64,000 nucleotides of DNA from Membranipora membranacea. Taxonomy: Eukaryota; Bryozoa; Gymnolaemata; Cheilostomatida; Membraniporidae. Shown piece by piece: positions 32,555 through 47,568 of the stretch; the first letter of the stretch is position 1, and every line of letters starts with the position of its first letter. Below the pieces are notes generated by a model, which had not been told where the DNA came from, made no database searches, and saw only the letters and a program-made list of their open reading frames with translations. The position numbers and the translations under genes were made by a program. Location of the stretch: contig OU612074.1 in NCBI GenBank assembly GCA_914767715.1, positions 7,083,501 through 7,147,500 of the forward strand, in the 5' to 3' direction.

Positions 32555-35500
32555 AATAAAGGGGTTGACAGTTTAAGAGACGGCAAAATGAGACAAAATC
32601 CCCTGAAATCTACTCATCTCAAGTGACAAAACCAATGAACAATCGAATGATTCTATGCAACTACCATATTTTCTTTAAGTTCATTAAAACATTTTCACAT
32701 ATTTCATGCTATTCTTGACATTCGATGCAATGTTTGTTTGTAATCTTCTTTTACTTGTACGGTCCGTCCATTCTTGGTACATCCAAATAGCCATATCCCA
32801 CTCCAGAGTATCATTACATTTGTGATAAAGCTATCATTTTTACAAGCATTCATTTCATTGCAGTTACAATATCAATATTCTGATGTATACATTGTGAGAT
32901 TCATCCAAGTTTTGAGTGTTGTATGATTTACATAACGCCCCGTTCCCTGTCCGTACATATATATTTATTTAACAAACTACCCATAGTGTACCTGCTAGTA
33001 TTCTTGCCTAACTTACTAGTCACCTTGATCTGATTTTTTCTCTGTGTAGTCCAGCTTGTTGATGATTCACATTTGTTTTCTGAGGTAAAAAATGCTGCCT
33101 ACTGCAATGAATCGTTGTGCGTAAGAAAACATTGCCATTTTCCTAGCCTTATCAGTTTTTTTCTTTATACATTACAAGAAAAAAACATATGGCTCCGAAA
33201 AATTAATTGTCACCATTCCCTGACTCATGGTATCCTATATTATCTAGTCACCGGTGCTTCATTCCACACTTTATTTTGTTCAATCAATATAAATGATAAA
33301 TACTATATTTAAAATACATCAAATATATCAAAAAATTATATCAAATCAACTGATGCTTGCCGCTTGCACAAATGGATCTATTTGTTGGTGTTGATGTTCA
33401 TGCAGGATTTATATCATGGTTATTCAGAATATTGAAGAAAATAGTAATTTGAAATATCCCTCTAAATTAAACCCAATCCCAGTCTAGTGCTAAATGACAT
33501 ACAGATTCTACGTTCGTTTGCCCAATCACCACCATGGGTTACCTTCGGTTGACCTCTCATTTCTTCATCCCGGTGTTGACTGCAGTAGCGTAGTATAATA
33601 TTCACTTTTCTCTGGATCGAGATCTTAATCTTGTAAACCAGTCAGTTTGGCTCTGCTGTACTGGTTTAGTTGTGCAACCTGTCTCATGTTACAAAGTGAC
33701 CACCACCAGTGTTGTTGTAATATACAATAAAATTCATGTACTTGTGTGTAGTTCATATTTTTGCTCATTGTGCAATTTATCTTCTTTTACAAAGTTTAAA
33801 AAGATCCAGGATAATGGCGCAGCAAATCCTATGAGTTGTTGGACAAGTTTGTTGTCTTGCATTAATTCATCCTAGTTTTAAATTTACCCTTTAGGTTTGT
33901 AGTATATATTGGATAGGAAGTCCTGACTCACTCAAACACCATAATTAACCCTTGTTGTATAGAGAGTTATTCTATCACATAACAAGAGAGGACAACTAAT
34001 CATTGATATAATCCATTGCATTAAAAAATGAATAGAATCACAGCTAGGGATCCTTGATTGAGTTCTTGTCTGGTAAATTGACATTAAATACTGATTGATA
34101 CCCATATTTCTGGTACACAAATAGCCTATCAATCGATTTATTGTAAGTTCCTCGGAAAATGTCGGCCAATCCACTAAAAATTACAAATGACAAGCTTCTT
34201 GTTCATTGAGTTGCTCTTTGACACGACATCGGAAATTGACTTAAAAGTTTAATCTCATAATAAAGAGATTGGGTTTTCTTCGAGTGATATAAATGCTTCA
34301 CAAGGACCCATCGCCCTGACCTGCTTATATTCATTCTTCACAATAACCCTAGGATTATCAGGCGGTGCTTGTTTTCATCTAGAAAAACTACCCAGCAATA
34401 ACTTCCTGTGGTACCTATGTGTTACCCTGCATCAAACCTTTGCTGAAAACCTTCAAGAAATGGTGTGATTTTCATGTCATCAATTCTGTAAAATATCGGA
34501 TACCAGTTCCTATTCTAAACTTAGTTCAAAGGCAGTGAAGTATTTTCTCAATCCTCACTACCCCCCCCCCAAAAGTACTACTAGCCTTCCTTATCACCTA
34601 GTGTGTGTACGGCTTGATTTGTTTGCAAGTGATGTGTGTTTGTCCTAATTGTTTGCTTACAAAGGTAAACAACGCCAAATTTCAACCTAAACAGTTTTAG
34701 CCCTAGCTATGCTGCCTATTCAGCAATTTACTGTATTTACTTAATCTTTTTTGTTTGGGGATTTGGGATTCGCAATAGCTAGTCTAGACAGCCTAAACCA
34801 AACAAAATTTTCTACTAATACAGACTGTTCTGTCGTAATGAGGTTGTCCTCTTTTGCAGTCAATCTGACTTGTTATGTTGGGAGACAACCACAGCCTGTT
34901 GCAATGCAAAAAAGTTACTTTGTCGTCATGCACAAGTCATATGGTTCAGTTTTTTGCTAATTGAGTAATTTTGCAATTTATTTTTTGCTAATATTTCATC
35001 CTTTAAAAAATCCAGTACGGCATATTTATCGTTACGCAATGTTATGACCGGAGATAATCTGAACCACAGTAAATATGAGCTGAGGTGAGATGTCTGTATC
35101 TGTGGTTCTCACTCCAACTGTCTCATCTGTATGCTGTGAGGTGTGTGTGAATTATTCATCTTCTCCTAGCAGGTTTTGCTGCGGTGTTTTGATCTTTCAT
35201 TGTTTGCTTCTTGAAGTTTCAACAGGCAGTCAGGCATACAGACAAAATCAAGGAAATATAATTTAATAAATTGCAATGAAAAACTCTGTACAAACCTTAT
35301 GCCAAAGTCTTTTGTACCAAGGTCAAGGCCAAGCTGCAAAAAACAAAGTGATGAAGACCTGGGGTCAGTATAAGTTAAAGATCATCTTTTCTATCTAGTA
35401 ATCTTATGTTGATGTAAATAGTTTTAAGAATATCACTCTGTGTGCCCATGACAAAAAGCCATGTTCATCATCATGAAAGCTATGGATGATTGCAATGCAT

Positions 35501-36779
35501 GAACTGTGACCAAGATTCTACATTGTTAAAAAGAATGTACATGTTGTAACTCGCCTTCACCTTTGTTGAAGGGAACATGTCACCTTTATTTTGTATTTGT
35601 CACGTCAATGCTTACTCATGTATGACTTGGGTCGATAAGGTATATAAGGCTGGTGCCCTCATGATGCTCTTTGTGTTGCAAGAAATTATAAAAAAATAAC
35701 TTGGTTTTTTATTAGCAAACAATGAACCATTGACACTAAATCACATTCTCGGTGCTGAACTTCAAGTCAAACTTCATCTTTTGAGGTGGCCACGATCAGC
35801 AGCTCTAAAAGTGATGTAGGCTTCCCATTGGTATTGTGAGCATTGCGATGACTGCCGCTAATGATAATAATCCATCGATTCTCTCAATAAATTGATGTGA
35901 TGAGTTTTTAATTCGCTTTCTACAGCTAGGAGTTGTCTACTTAATGTCAAAGGCAGCACAACTTCACCCAATTTCAAATATGATGTATCAGTTTGGTTTG
36001 CTCATTGATACCTCAACTATAAGGGTTTTAGCTGCATGGAGACAGCATATTTATTGCATGGAGAGAGGTTTGTAACTCCAGAACGCAGAGGGTCTGAAAT
36101 GGTCTAAGAGATACCCAACTGGTGGTTACTATAACCGTCATAGATCCTGTGCCAAGTGATTGAATCAGCAGCTCTGATCACGAGGTCAAAATAAATAAGA
36201 TGTGGTTAGATATCATCTCATTCATGATATGAGACACCCAGAGGCATTTTCTGCATTAAGACAGAAAAAGCAGGATCATGGTATTGGTTTAAAAGTTGGT
36301 ATACAGCTGCTGCTACCACATTGAAACCTCAAGCCTAAACCGGCCAGGATATAAACACATTAATTTATACTAATCCTAAGCACCAATCTCATTTCATTTC
36401 TTCAATAATTAGTATTTCCTGTCACAGTACCAGTGTTATTGTGGCCGCATCATAACAATCCAATCACCAACTCTATGATTCTTTGTTCAAATGTTTTGCC
36501 TAATCCCTGAATTTCAAATTTCAGGGGAAAGGTTACAATAGCTTTTAATTTGCAATTAGCATTATTTAAGATAAAAAGATAATTTATTGTGCAAACCCAG
36601 CATAGGAGTCATCAGTAACCTAAAAACTCTCGCATATCGATTTGTCCAAAGAAAATTCGAAATTCAGAAGACGGCGTTTTATAGGATCAAATTCAAAATC
36701 TAAAGCTTCTGAGGAATGATCATGACTAGGCTTATTAATCACTGGTTTGTATTTGACAATATTTGACTGAGAATACACT

Positions 36780-37055
36780 CCATGAGGGTCACTTCACTAA
36801 TTCAAAAGTTGTGCCCATAAATCGGTCAAGACACTTCACCTTCTATACCTGTGCCTGTCAAACATACCTCATATCAAAGAGACAGAAGGGGTTCTTTTTA
36901 CTGCATGTTGGATGTGCAAACACACAGTTGAGCTCTAGTCCCAGTACATAAGGATCTGGTGCTCCAGTACCAAATCAGGAATGACTGCCGGCGCCTCGAA
37001 TTGAACCTAGACCTCAAAGGTCACAAGACCGTACACTTAACCATCACATCGCTCC
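36780..37055 (-). repeat. tRNA-derived SINE
   Basis: Read on the minus strand, the head near 37050 gives an A box-like tggttaag region, then gaggtctaggttcaattcg resembling box B, followed by a body that ends near ctctttgatatgagg. It is the unit 2 copy of the SINE at 14140 with its head retained. It was present before the duplication. Confidence 0.6.
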
Positions 37056-39404
37056 TGAATCTTTGGACTTCACAATTTTATAGTACACTCCACTCTGGTC
37101 CACAGGAGACTCAGTTGTCTCAGACTGGAATATTGTCAGCCTAATACCATTTAATAGGGCTTTACTATTAGGTATGTGGGGATAAATCACAAGATGCCAC
37201 CTCATCATATGTTGATTATCACATACTAGTTATGTATTCACTGTACAGGGATATCTGCAATCTACAATGAATCAGCAGCAAAAAATTTCTGTTAGCTGAG
37301 CAGGTTTGCTCGGCCGCATATCATAGCAATTCACCAAAGTTACAACACAACCACTACCCACGTCACTGCAAGGATGAGGTTTATACCGCCTTAATTCCTG
37401 CTTTTTTGCATATTGTGCAATTGCTTGACAGGTTTTTTATTTGCAGATTATAAATTCTGTAAAAACATCTGAAGCAGCTTATTTACTTTTCTGTTATGCA
37501 ATGATACAACAAAGGATATGTTAACCACATAATACACTACCAAAGGCAAGACATGGCAACCTGTAACTCCGACTACCGTTGGTACTGTGATTCAATGTAT
37601 GTTGTATGTTTGCTGGGAGGGATGAATGCCAATTATATTCATTTTCTCTTATCATACCCTTTGGCTAGCTAGTCTGTAAACACTCTGACAGGAAAGTTGT
37701 ATTTTCTTCTTTTGATATTTATAAATGACAGCTTTGAATGGGGATGATGAAGACAGAATATTCCCATCAACAAAACTGATGATGATGATGAGCTATGGGA
37801 GTGAGCAAAAGCTGGGCGATGATAACGTATCTATAAACAACATCATCAAATGCTTGGCCTCACCATGATGAAAGGGAACCGTCACCATTCTTACTCATTC
37901 TTACCAGCTGGGGACAAATAGCTATGAAAAGCCTGATTTCATCACAATGACCTTTGTCTGTTTAGAATATGAGAAAAATAACACGGCATGCATAACCTTG
38001 ATGTTTCCTAGGCTCCAGACACATCTGAAGGGAGGTTGCTCATCCATTGTATAATTCCCTGCGTGTAATAAAACTTCTAACAGACTCTGCACTACATGAG
38101 ATATATGCTGTGCCCAGTCATGCCCAGCCTAGTCTAAACGTGGTTCTGGAATCCTTTATGGACAAAATTGGAATGAATTTGTAGCTGCGGGTTGTGAGAA
38201 CAGAAGAAAGTTATGAAAAATTTCAAGTTGTTGTCCCCTGCCCTTCTGCAAGATTTTGTGGTAGGGGAGATAACTATCTTCAAAAAACTTTCCAAGAATA
38301 TTATAAAAACTTTAATCATTGATTCTCCTGCCAGCAGTCAGAAATCAACTAGTAGAAACTTGAGGTAATCTGTTGTCTCCACGTAATCGCTAAAATGTAA
38401 ATATTCACCTGCAATGATTCCTCATTTATTTTGTGGCCGAGATATACCAAGTTGATGTTTCTGATGCATATTATCTCAGTTTTTTGCAAACTGATGACTG
38501 TAATATGCCGATGAGTATGACAAATGCTATAAACCACTGCCAAAATATACCTGTAGCAGGTGTTTCCCTGAGTACAAAATATGGAATGTTTGTATGGGAT
38601 AGCGATAGGAGCAACTAATTGATTCTCTCAGCAGTTCAGAAATGAGATTTGTCTTATAGTTTCAGATTTTAGATGTAAGATTTCTATTGAGCTGCTCATC
38701 AGCGATAGTCCTTGAAGTGAATATTATATTGTGATGACTACAGACATTATAAAATCATTGGTAAGATAATGACGATGGGCAGTACTCAAAACTGTGTTTA
38801 ATGTTGACAAAATTGATCATTTTACGCTTGTCTCAGCTTATAAGTCTAGTTAATCCAAACGATGCCTTTGTAGTTATTACACAATCCCTCACTCTGCTCT
38901 ACTAGTAGCCAGAGAGTTCATTTGATATCATACCTGTTATGTTTGGAGTTTGATGTCAAATGTAATATCTATCTACCAATCATGATATGATACAAGAGAC
39001 CATTCCAAGCCTGCACCAGTGTGGGAATCCTGAAAGTAAGGGATTTATCTAAAAATATTGAAGGAATATAGCTAACATTCCTGTTGATCACTGTTTTTTG
39101 CTCATAAGAAATTTTGGTGTTATTGAGTGTCATTTGTCTTCCACTTACTTGAAATACCATTCCTCTCATTGATTTCTAGAAACCCTGAGCGTTGGCATTG
39201 TGTGATGTACATGAATGTGTTACACAAGATTTGACAGGTTAAGGTTGATTTGAAAAAGCTGCGATCAGGGTGAATGTCAAAATTCTTTTCGTGATGCAAG
39301 CTTGTATATTTCATAGTAACCAATTAGGAGTTGCCTGCTTAATGTCAATGTAACCGCAACTTCTTCTGATTTTATAAATCTGTTCTGTATCAATAGACAG
39401 GTCA

Positions 39405-39482
39405 ACTAAGACCATCACTTAACCTCAGTTGTCTAGACAGGTCAGCTAGTCTAGACAGCTGAAGGTAAGTGATGGTCTTAGT
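39405..39482. repeat. Inverted repeat (hairpin), unit 2
   Basis: Copy of 16688-16765 with the same arms and central tctagaca palindromes; the few changes leave the outer 17-bp pairing intact. Confidence 0.6.
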
Positions 39483-40780
39483 GATTAACTATTGGCTGTG
39501 ACTAGTATGAGAATGGTGACAGGCACCATTGAGTGAACAGCTTTGCTCACAGGATAAAGTGTTAATAATTTTCTAATATATGTGATTAGATCTCTCAAAC
39601 ATATTTTATAGATTACGAAACCCGGAAAAATTTTAACTTGTTTTGTTCAGCTTTAGTTTGCTGTGATTGAAAATTCTAACAACATGGTATCTGCTGTTGC
39701 TATAATCATATCAACTACGCCCTACAAAATACAAAATGACAAATAACATATTCCAAGATACTGCATTGTGCATAAGTTTGATTTCAATTTTTCAGGTCAC
39801 GGTACCAGCATAATAGTCTGCCTCATGACAACCAAATCACCGAATCAATTACCAACCGTGATATTCAAGATTTAAACACATGATTTAAGTCAGGGGAATT
39901 TTAAAAAAGTTCCCGGAATTATCTGATTGAGACAGAATGTCTAATTTAACTTTGAATGATTTGTTAAATCGATCAAGTCCGTAAGGTGAGTTATTGGCCA
40001 ACCAAAGTGGCTGTAATCTGAGAACTCTGTCATACCAATGAGTCAATGTCTACTTTTTGATTGACTTGATGTTGGAGAGGTAATAGCAGAGTGATCTAAT
40101 ACAGAGAAGCAGATATGCTAGAACTTCCTCTACAAAGTATGATAAACTCAGAATTTAGTTTGTCAAAAATTGATCAGTCTGTTCTAGTTCAACAAGATCA
40201 CTTCCCCGATTGACAACAAATGCGTGCCAAACACAAGAATAATTGAATTAGTCATAGAATTTGCTTTAGTTTGCCTCTCCCCTTATCACATGTGCAAATA
40301 TTTCTATACGGGGAAATAAAACCTTTTTGAAATTTCTATCTGAGTTATTTAAACAGTGTCAGCTGCATCAATGTCTGGGTGTTATCAATTGAACATTACA
40401 CTTGGAGAGGCACATTTTTTTATCAAGTTATACTTGGTCACAGAGTAAGGAGTTCATGTAGCTCTTCATATCTGTGATTTTGATTAACACACATTTATGT
40501 CATGATGTGATGGATCACAGACACAGACCTAAGTTTGGATGGATGACAATTAAAATAATGTTGGTGCTTATTTCAAATGCCTGTCCTATAAATAACCTGT
40601 GAACGTTATTTTACATTCCAGAGGATGTTTTCTGCCAACTTTTGTGGGATGATATTGGTCCTTACTGCTATGTACATCAAGTAAAAGGTGCGGCCATCAT
40701 GTATACAGTCAACAGTTAGATCAAATTGATGCCTACTTCCCAACAATGTAACATAATAATCCTCTTGCACAAAATTAAAA

Positions 40781-41168
40781 TAGACAGTTTTCTGAGCCCT
40801 TATTTATGCCTCCATCTGGAGTTGTCCTATCTCCAGTTCGGTACTTTTAAATCATTGGCGGCTTGAATGTTGATACATCTTAATTTTAGTGATGAAACTC
40901 GTGAAAAATTCTGCCAAATGGTCCGCAAAATAGGCAGAAAATGCTATAATTGACTATCCAAATACTTAGGTTTTTCCCAAACTATGTCCATATGAGTTTT
41001 CAATGTTGCAGATTCTGAATCAAAAATAATCTTTATCCTATTATAGGCGGTTTTCAAGATAACCCTCTTTTCAGCACGTTTTTCCTATGCGGCGTGTGTT
41101 AAAAGTGCCAAACTGGAGAGAGGACAACTCCGAATTGGGGCCTAAAACAGAACTCAGAAAACTGTCTA
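40781..41168. mobile_element. 388-bp MITE with long terminal inverted repeats
   Basis: It begins tagacagttttctgag and ends with the exact complement. Similarity between the ends extends about 70 bases, including ggagttgtcct and tctccagtt. Unit 1 has an empty site (near 17647-17655). TA at both ends is compatible with a Tc1/mariner-type target duplication. The 63-residue frame at 41087-41278 overlaps its right end and is not a gene. Confidence 0.72.
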
Positions 41169-44100
41169 TTTCAACACTTGACATTCATACAGCAGCTTTA
41201 TGCAAATCTGACAACCTGTGGTTCATCTCTAGGATGTCATTTTTATTTTGCATAATATTTGAAATTAACAGTCAGTAACTTCTGTTAGAACTTACATCCG
41301 TTAATGTAGAAAATTATTGTATAATCAGGATGATATAATATGACATATTGTTATATTGTTAGTTAGGTTTCACTGCAGTGATTGTGGAAAGAAAATGTTT
41401 GAGGCGAGGGACGGTTCTATGATATTTTGCATACTTGGTGAAAACAATTTTGATTTAAATCCAATGCAGATGTCGCTGCAGGGCATGGTGGTAGCAAACT
41501 CTCCTATAACTTATTGGCTGCAGGATCACTCTCTACATTGAACATTCTGATACAGGTTATCCCAGCTTTGACCACTAAGTAGGGGAATTTTTCCCACGGG
41601 TTAAACAAAAAAGGTGGAGATATGCCTCCCTAAAATTATACTGACTCACTAAACGGAAACTGAAATGAAGGATATCTCAGTTTATCTCAGACTGGCGGCG
41701 GTGAAGGAGGGATTGCTGTTACTGGTCCATACAAAACAAGCAAAACGACTACAAACTCATATTTTTAGGTAAGACCACAATATATTTACCGTATAAATAT
41801 CATGTCTGTCTTTGTTCACCAAGAGAAAGAATAATCTGTATACCAGCAAGGTTCCCAGTTCAAATCTGGTAGGACATGGTAGAACTTACAGTGTGTTAAA
41901 TACTGTTGGCACATGTAGGCATAGATTGTTCAGTTTCAGATAATGACACGGATGACATGGATATGAACAGCGCACAGAAGAATTTATTGCGCAGTATTTT
42001 TGGAAAATAATGAGGTCCACAAGCAATGAAGAAAAATGAGACGGGAAACAAAAGCACAAATTTTTTTCGCTCTAACAGTAAGTAATAAAGCCAATTTGCC
42101 AAACAAAATGCAAAACATTGATACGGCTGTACGCAATGGAGGACAGCGTCCAAATCTCATTCTAAAATATTCTGGTGATGAAACGAAGTACGAGGTGTAA
42201 ACATTGAGTTGCCTCTCACATAATTGAAATTATCTTTATTTCTGTCGAAAGTTTAATCGATATCGAATATTTTGTCTGATTGATTTGTGTCACCGAATTT
42301 GATTAGCAACAATTTATACCTCAATTATGACATTTGAAGTCACAAATTATACTTGCTATTTGGCTTTAGCCTCTCATTCATTTCTAATCAAAATCAGTTA
42401 GGTGAACTAGGCAGACAAGATTCCCGACCTAAATGTCCGGATGTACCTTCAATATATATTTATTATATCAGTATACTTATACATTATATTTGTACATGTA
42501 TTTATATTTATAATGTAAGTATATTATATATTTATAATGTATGAAAGCCTGATACAGCAATTTTATGAGCATATCAGGAGAATAGTAAAAGTACACCTCC
42601 ATATTGCTCATTAAAAATGATGTTCACTCAGGCTTCCTGCACATTATGAGGAAATACTAGTTAGATGTGACGTAGGCTACAATGAATACAGCTATTGGTT
42701 AGCTTTTCAAAGCAGTAAATAATATAGCTTTGACGGATTGCTATTACTTCCAGTAAACATTGTGCGTTCAATAAGCAGACATTCTCAGGGATTATTATAG
42801 CAGTTATCATGGTGAGTAAATAGCGTAAAGACACACTCATTAGACAAGGTTTTATGAATAATACAAGTAACATGTAGTTTTATCTCGGAGAGATATTGAT
42901 TGTTATCCTACAGCACTGCTGGATGAGATGGGCAAACAAAAGACAATAGACACAATAGGCTTTGCCTGATAGTATTATCATACATCTGTATTGAGGGTTT
43001 CGTAAAATAGGGGATTGCATGCAAGTGGAAACACACAGTGAGAGAATTCCCAAGTTTAAAAAGAGAAACATGATTCCTGTGTTTCCACTCAATGCACAAT
43101 AACAAAGCCTTCTGCTACCGCTGCAAACAGCTACATTTTGAATCGTTTATTGGTTTGTTTCAACGCTTTGATCAAAGTTTACCATCTTGTTTGAAATCAC
43201 AAGTCGTGAAGATGTTTGAAACCTGAACAGGGACTTATGGGATATCCAAAGGCTGTCTAGACAATCTGCGGTAATTATCATTAATACATGCATCAGTGTG
43301 GTATCATTATTTAGTATTCTCTCTCGCTGAGAGGCTTATAACTCTTCCTATATGGACTGCAATCTGTTGGTCATGTTCTTCGTGCTTGCCTAAATATCAG
43401 GTTGGCTTCAGCTGGGAAAGAAAGACAGACACTTTGGTTGCGTCGTATGATGGTCAGGTTTGTTTTGGTTGTTGTCAGGGTTTAAAGGTTTAATAGTCTT
43501 ACGATTCACAAAGTGGCTTGTTGTTTAGCTCGGATAATTTTTTACTTCCTGGTCCAGGTACTCGATTCATTGAATGTGATTTCATAGATTTTATCATGTC
43601 CTGGGCACAAATAAAGTTGCATTTGCAGCTGCTAAACGAAACTTGACACTAAGTAGGCCAACAGATTCATCGTACCAGCACAGTCCGCTGTTGTTATGCT
43701 CTCTGCAATGTTAATAAGACGTTCAGCCTACTGCTTGCTTAGATGGGAGTTTTATAGACTATAATATGAAAGCCTGTACTTTGAGGTTAAATCAATCATC
43801 CAATCAAGCAGGAGAATGTAAAAAATGATAAATTATAGAGAAATATGACCTTAGCCTGCTTGTCAATGGGGGAGGGGGGGGGGGGGGTTTTCCCTCTAAC
43901 AATGCTTGCCAAGCACAATGGCATTGACTAACATCTGTTATTGTTGTATGCATTGATATGAATGTATATATCAGTGGTTGTATGTGGTTATGCGCAACTA
44001 CTTGGTCTACTACTTCTACTACTACTACTGGTCTTAGTATTTTGGCAAATAGTGCGTGGATTGGTCTTGGTCGTGTGATTGTATCAAGGATTGTATTGAC

Positions 44101-47100
44101 TAGACAGGAACAGGAGAGACAATTAACTTGAGCTGCATATAGCGTTGTTACAATCACAAACTTTGCAAAATGTTGCAGCTAACTTACTATCTATATCCAA
44201 TGGATATCTTATAAATCTACTTATTTCGATCACTAGCAGGTAAAACTATCACTAAATGCTTCCAAGACCAAATAGGTGTTGTTTTGGTAATGACTGACAG
44301 ACGCTGGCGACTGGCGTACAATGAATTTTGAAGCATTGAACTTGATTGTCAGTTGTCTATTGTGATCGATGTTCTCCCTGATGTAGCCATGCTTTTTACT
44401 CAATTAGCTACAGGGCGCGAGCAGGGTAGAGTCTATAACATTGTTGTATACCTGATCACTGATTTTTGCTATTAGCTAGAAGAATTCCCTGATTTATTAG
44501 CTGAGTGGTGACAAGCTTTTATTTTCTGCCTGTTGACTGGGATTAAGGTGATACTACGTTTATAGCATGGGGTTGAATTGTGCAGGGCTCATATTTGACC
44601 TTTCACTTCAAAAGTGTAGTGTGCAGTGCGTGCGTCTTGTCTAAATCCTCTGATTTCAACTGGGTAAATGCAGTACATATTTTGTTCCAATATGTGACAT
44701 ATATTAAGGTTAAACCCGTATTTTCTCATCTTGAAGAGGGGTGGATCTATTGGTTCAGTAAGATTAAATTTTGATCGTTGTAAATCCAGTTTATAGGAGT
44801 TACTCTACCATTATATTTGGACAGACAACTCATGAACTAGTTCATGGTGTAAACTAAACTAAATCACTGACAAGACTATCAAATAGGCTGAATACATACT
44901 GGGAACAGGTTGTGGGCAAATTATATTTATAATAAGTGACATTCATTATATTTTTCTCATTCTATCATTTGGCAATGTTATGACATATCATTATTTTTTG
45001 TAGCTTGAACAGTATCTAGAGTAACGAGGGGTGCGGATCAGATCGAACGTGCTGGGTGGCCTAGGGTTGAGGGATTACATCACATATATTACAGAGGATA
45101 TCAGAAGGAAAGCAGAATTTTCCAACCTGACGACGCTACACCACTCTGCGTGGACTTGAGTGATACCTCATCAAAAAAAGAAAGTAAATATCTCTGGAGG
45201 AGTATGTGATATTGATCAAAGCCGCTGTAGACAGGGTTGATATGTCTACAAAGCATTGAATTTGTCAACCCTACCTCTACCCTAAACGGCCAATAAAGAG
45301 TAAATGAATCATTAAGATTGTTCAAGTTCCTTTTTTGATAGAAAACAGACCCACTGACATTGTGTTCGGTCTGATTGGTTTGGTGGACTGAGAGAGCCAA
45401 TGACAGGCCATTGCAGAATTCTTTTGGGATGCGATTTCACGAAATTGTAGATAATGAGTTTTCATAAGGTCAATCCTCTCTCTCCAACCAATTGAGAACA
45501 TGCAAGGGTCATGACGGTGTACGAGCCTGGCTTGCATTGGTGGAGGCATGTTTTGAGGCGGCCATGGAGCTGAATGATAGCTGTCATATTTATTGATGGA
45601 CATGTAGATATTTGGCAATGTAGACTGTTACATCAGAAATATCTCCTCATGATCCCTACAAATCACACAATGGTCCCTCTATTGACCTGTTAATTTCGCC
45701 TGTCAGGACAAACAAGCTCGCCAAGGCAGTGGGGGCGGGGGTCTTTCACATCGCTCACTCATTTAGGAACTATATACATCTTGAGTGAGCTATCCAGGAA
45801 CAAATTTGTCTAACTGAAATACCAAGAGAGTGACGATTCTGAGCGATAATTTGGCTTAGTAAAGCATCATTCAAACTGAAAGACTTCCAACGCTAACTCT
45901 TAGGCAATTATATGGCAGTTTTAGGGACCTTGTCAAAGTTGGCCTTACGTTACGGCCTTACGTTTTAACACACCACTAGTTAGAGCCCTCATCACTCACA
46001 ATTATCTCTGATTGCCAATCAACTCCCACCTTTCATTGTACAGGAAGCCCCACAATGAATCAAAATCATTTAAAACACACTTTTCATCCATGCAGAGGGA
46101 ATTGTCTGCCCACTAAGAATTCTTTCATGAAGGAGGTAAAGAAGTTTTATCCCATGCTGCAGCAGACAATTCAATTCAATGGAATGTTGTGAAAAGTTGA
46201 TTCCCAACTTTACATCATTCCCTTGTTCCTTCAACATCAACATTTTGTTTAAACTCTACCCTGTCCAAGCTTATAATACCATAGAAGAAGGTTTTATTAC
46301 AAATCATATATAATCTAAAAAAGGGACTCATAACAGACAAAGTTTAGTTCATTCATCAACATCATCAATTCATTCATTACTTACATCAACTTACATCAAA
46401 GACGACATCATGTTAGACCGCCTAGGGGGGCGTAAGGGGCGTGCCTCAGTTTTTAGACATGACTACATAAGGTTTGGAATTGTTCCAGAGTACCATCCCA
46501 TGGGTAGGGCATTTGGGTTCAGAGCTGGTACCAGTACAAGTACCCATCCAGTAGGGCATCAGTAGTATTGTCCTCTGATTGTCCTTAGATTTTCATATCC
46601 CGTATTGTCCGGGGCAGAAAACTGTTATGAAAACAGTTCCCTGTTGCAGCGATAGACATGGCTCGTTCCGTGTTTGTGATCTTGTCAAGACTGTAGTATT
46701 CATTCATTCATTGTTTCAATTCAAAGCCCTACCCCCTGAGTCATATATAGTGTGAGTGACTGAATTGATATGACAAAATAACAATACAAATCAAACATAG
46801 CATAATAACTACATAACCAAGGCCTGATCCAGACAATCAGATAATGTGGAGTGCGTCAGACAGCAAAACCATAAAAATTTTTGGTGGGTGGGTGCATGGC
46901 GGCATCTTCAATTTCAAGCATGTTGTTGTATAATATGTCAATGTCCATGAATAACACGCCCCCCTCCCCAGCATTGGATCATGGACCATTGGCAGAGTGA
47001 ACATGTTTGAAACTCCAGGATGCCTAGCCTATGCCTGTGGGTGTTTTTGTTACAAAGCACTAGTATGTATCCCACAATAATTTGAGTCCATATAGTCATA

Positions 47101-47206
47101 GATAGGGATTGTGTGTTCTTACTGACATGAAACATGAGTCATCTGGAACTGGTATTTTAATGAACATGGAATAGCAATTTTTTCATGTTAGGATTTTTTT
47201 TTGTAG

Positions 47207-47568
47207 GATGTTCAGTTTGTTTGAAATGCAGTGCATTGTGTCTGTTTTGATGATTCTGCTTACCACTGCATCATCTCAGAAAACTCAGCACCAATGTCAG
47301 GAGACAAAGACTGAGGCTGCAGGACTGAGTGGGTCAATAGAGTTTGATAGAGCCTGTAACTTGACATTGACAAACATTTCTGGAACATTGAGCATCCCTG
47401 GAATCACTAATGGTAGCAGCTGTGATAGTTCTATGCAACTTTACATCAACGGTAAAACCTTCTGTGTGGATCAAAATGTGACAGACACACTGATTGGCCC
47501 AACCGACGTTGATCGACTGAAATTTAGTTATGATGAGTCATCAACTTTCGCACTCAACTACTATAAAG
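47207..47568 (+). CDS. Gene C, exon 1: signal peptide and N-terminal 4-Cys domain
   Basis: Acceptor tttttttgtag, then G and ATG at 47208, as in gene B. The signal peptide MFSLFEMQCIVSVLMILL ends near TASSQ. The mature domain keeps the four cysteines (HQC, RAC, SSC, TFC), has sequons NIS, NGS and NVT, and ends FALNYYKG at a gtgagt donor in phase 1. It is one codon shorter than in B, with many replacements between conserved cysteines. The next upstream in-frame codons do not match gene B, supporting the start chosen. Confidence 0.86.

Larger units (their letters stand above)
32562..47206. other. Intergenic block, unit 2 (between genes B and C)
   Basis: About 14.6 kb, a near copy of 8861-24157. 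Relative to unit 1 it lacks about 490 bases (12247-12740), about 530 bases (13480-13995) and the 19356 MITE. It has extra segments at about 39521-39925, 40781-41168 (MITE) and about 46390-46700. The 62.5-63.0 kb region keeps the 13.6-13.9 kb sequence, so that loss occurred in unit 2. The last kilobase before gene C is not similar to that before gene B. No gene is recognised. Confidence 0.6.
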
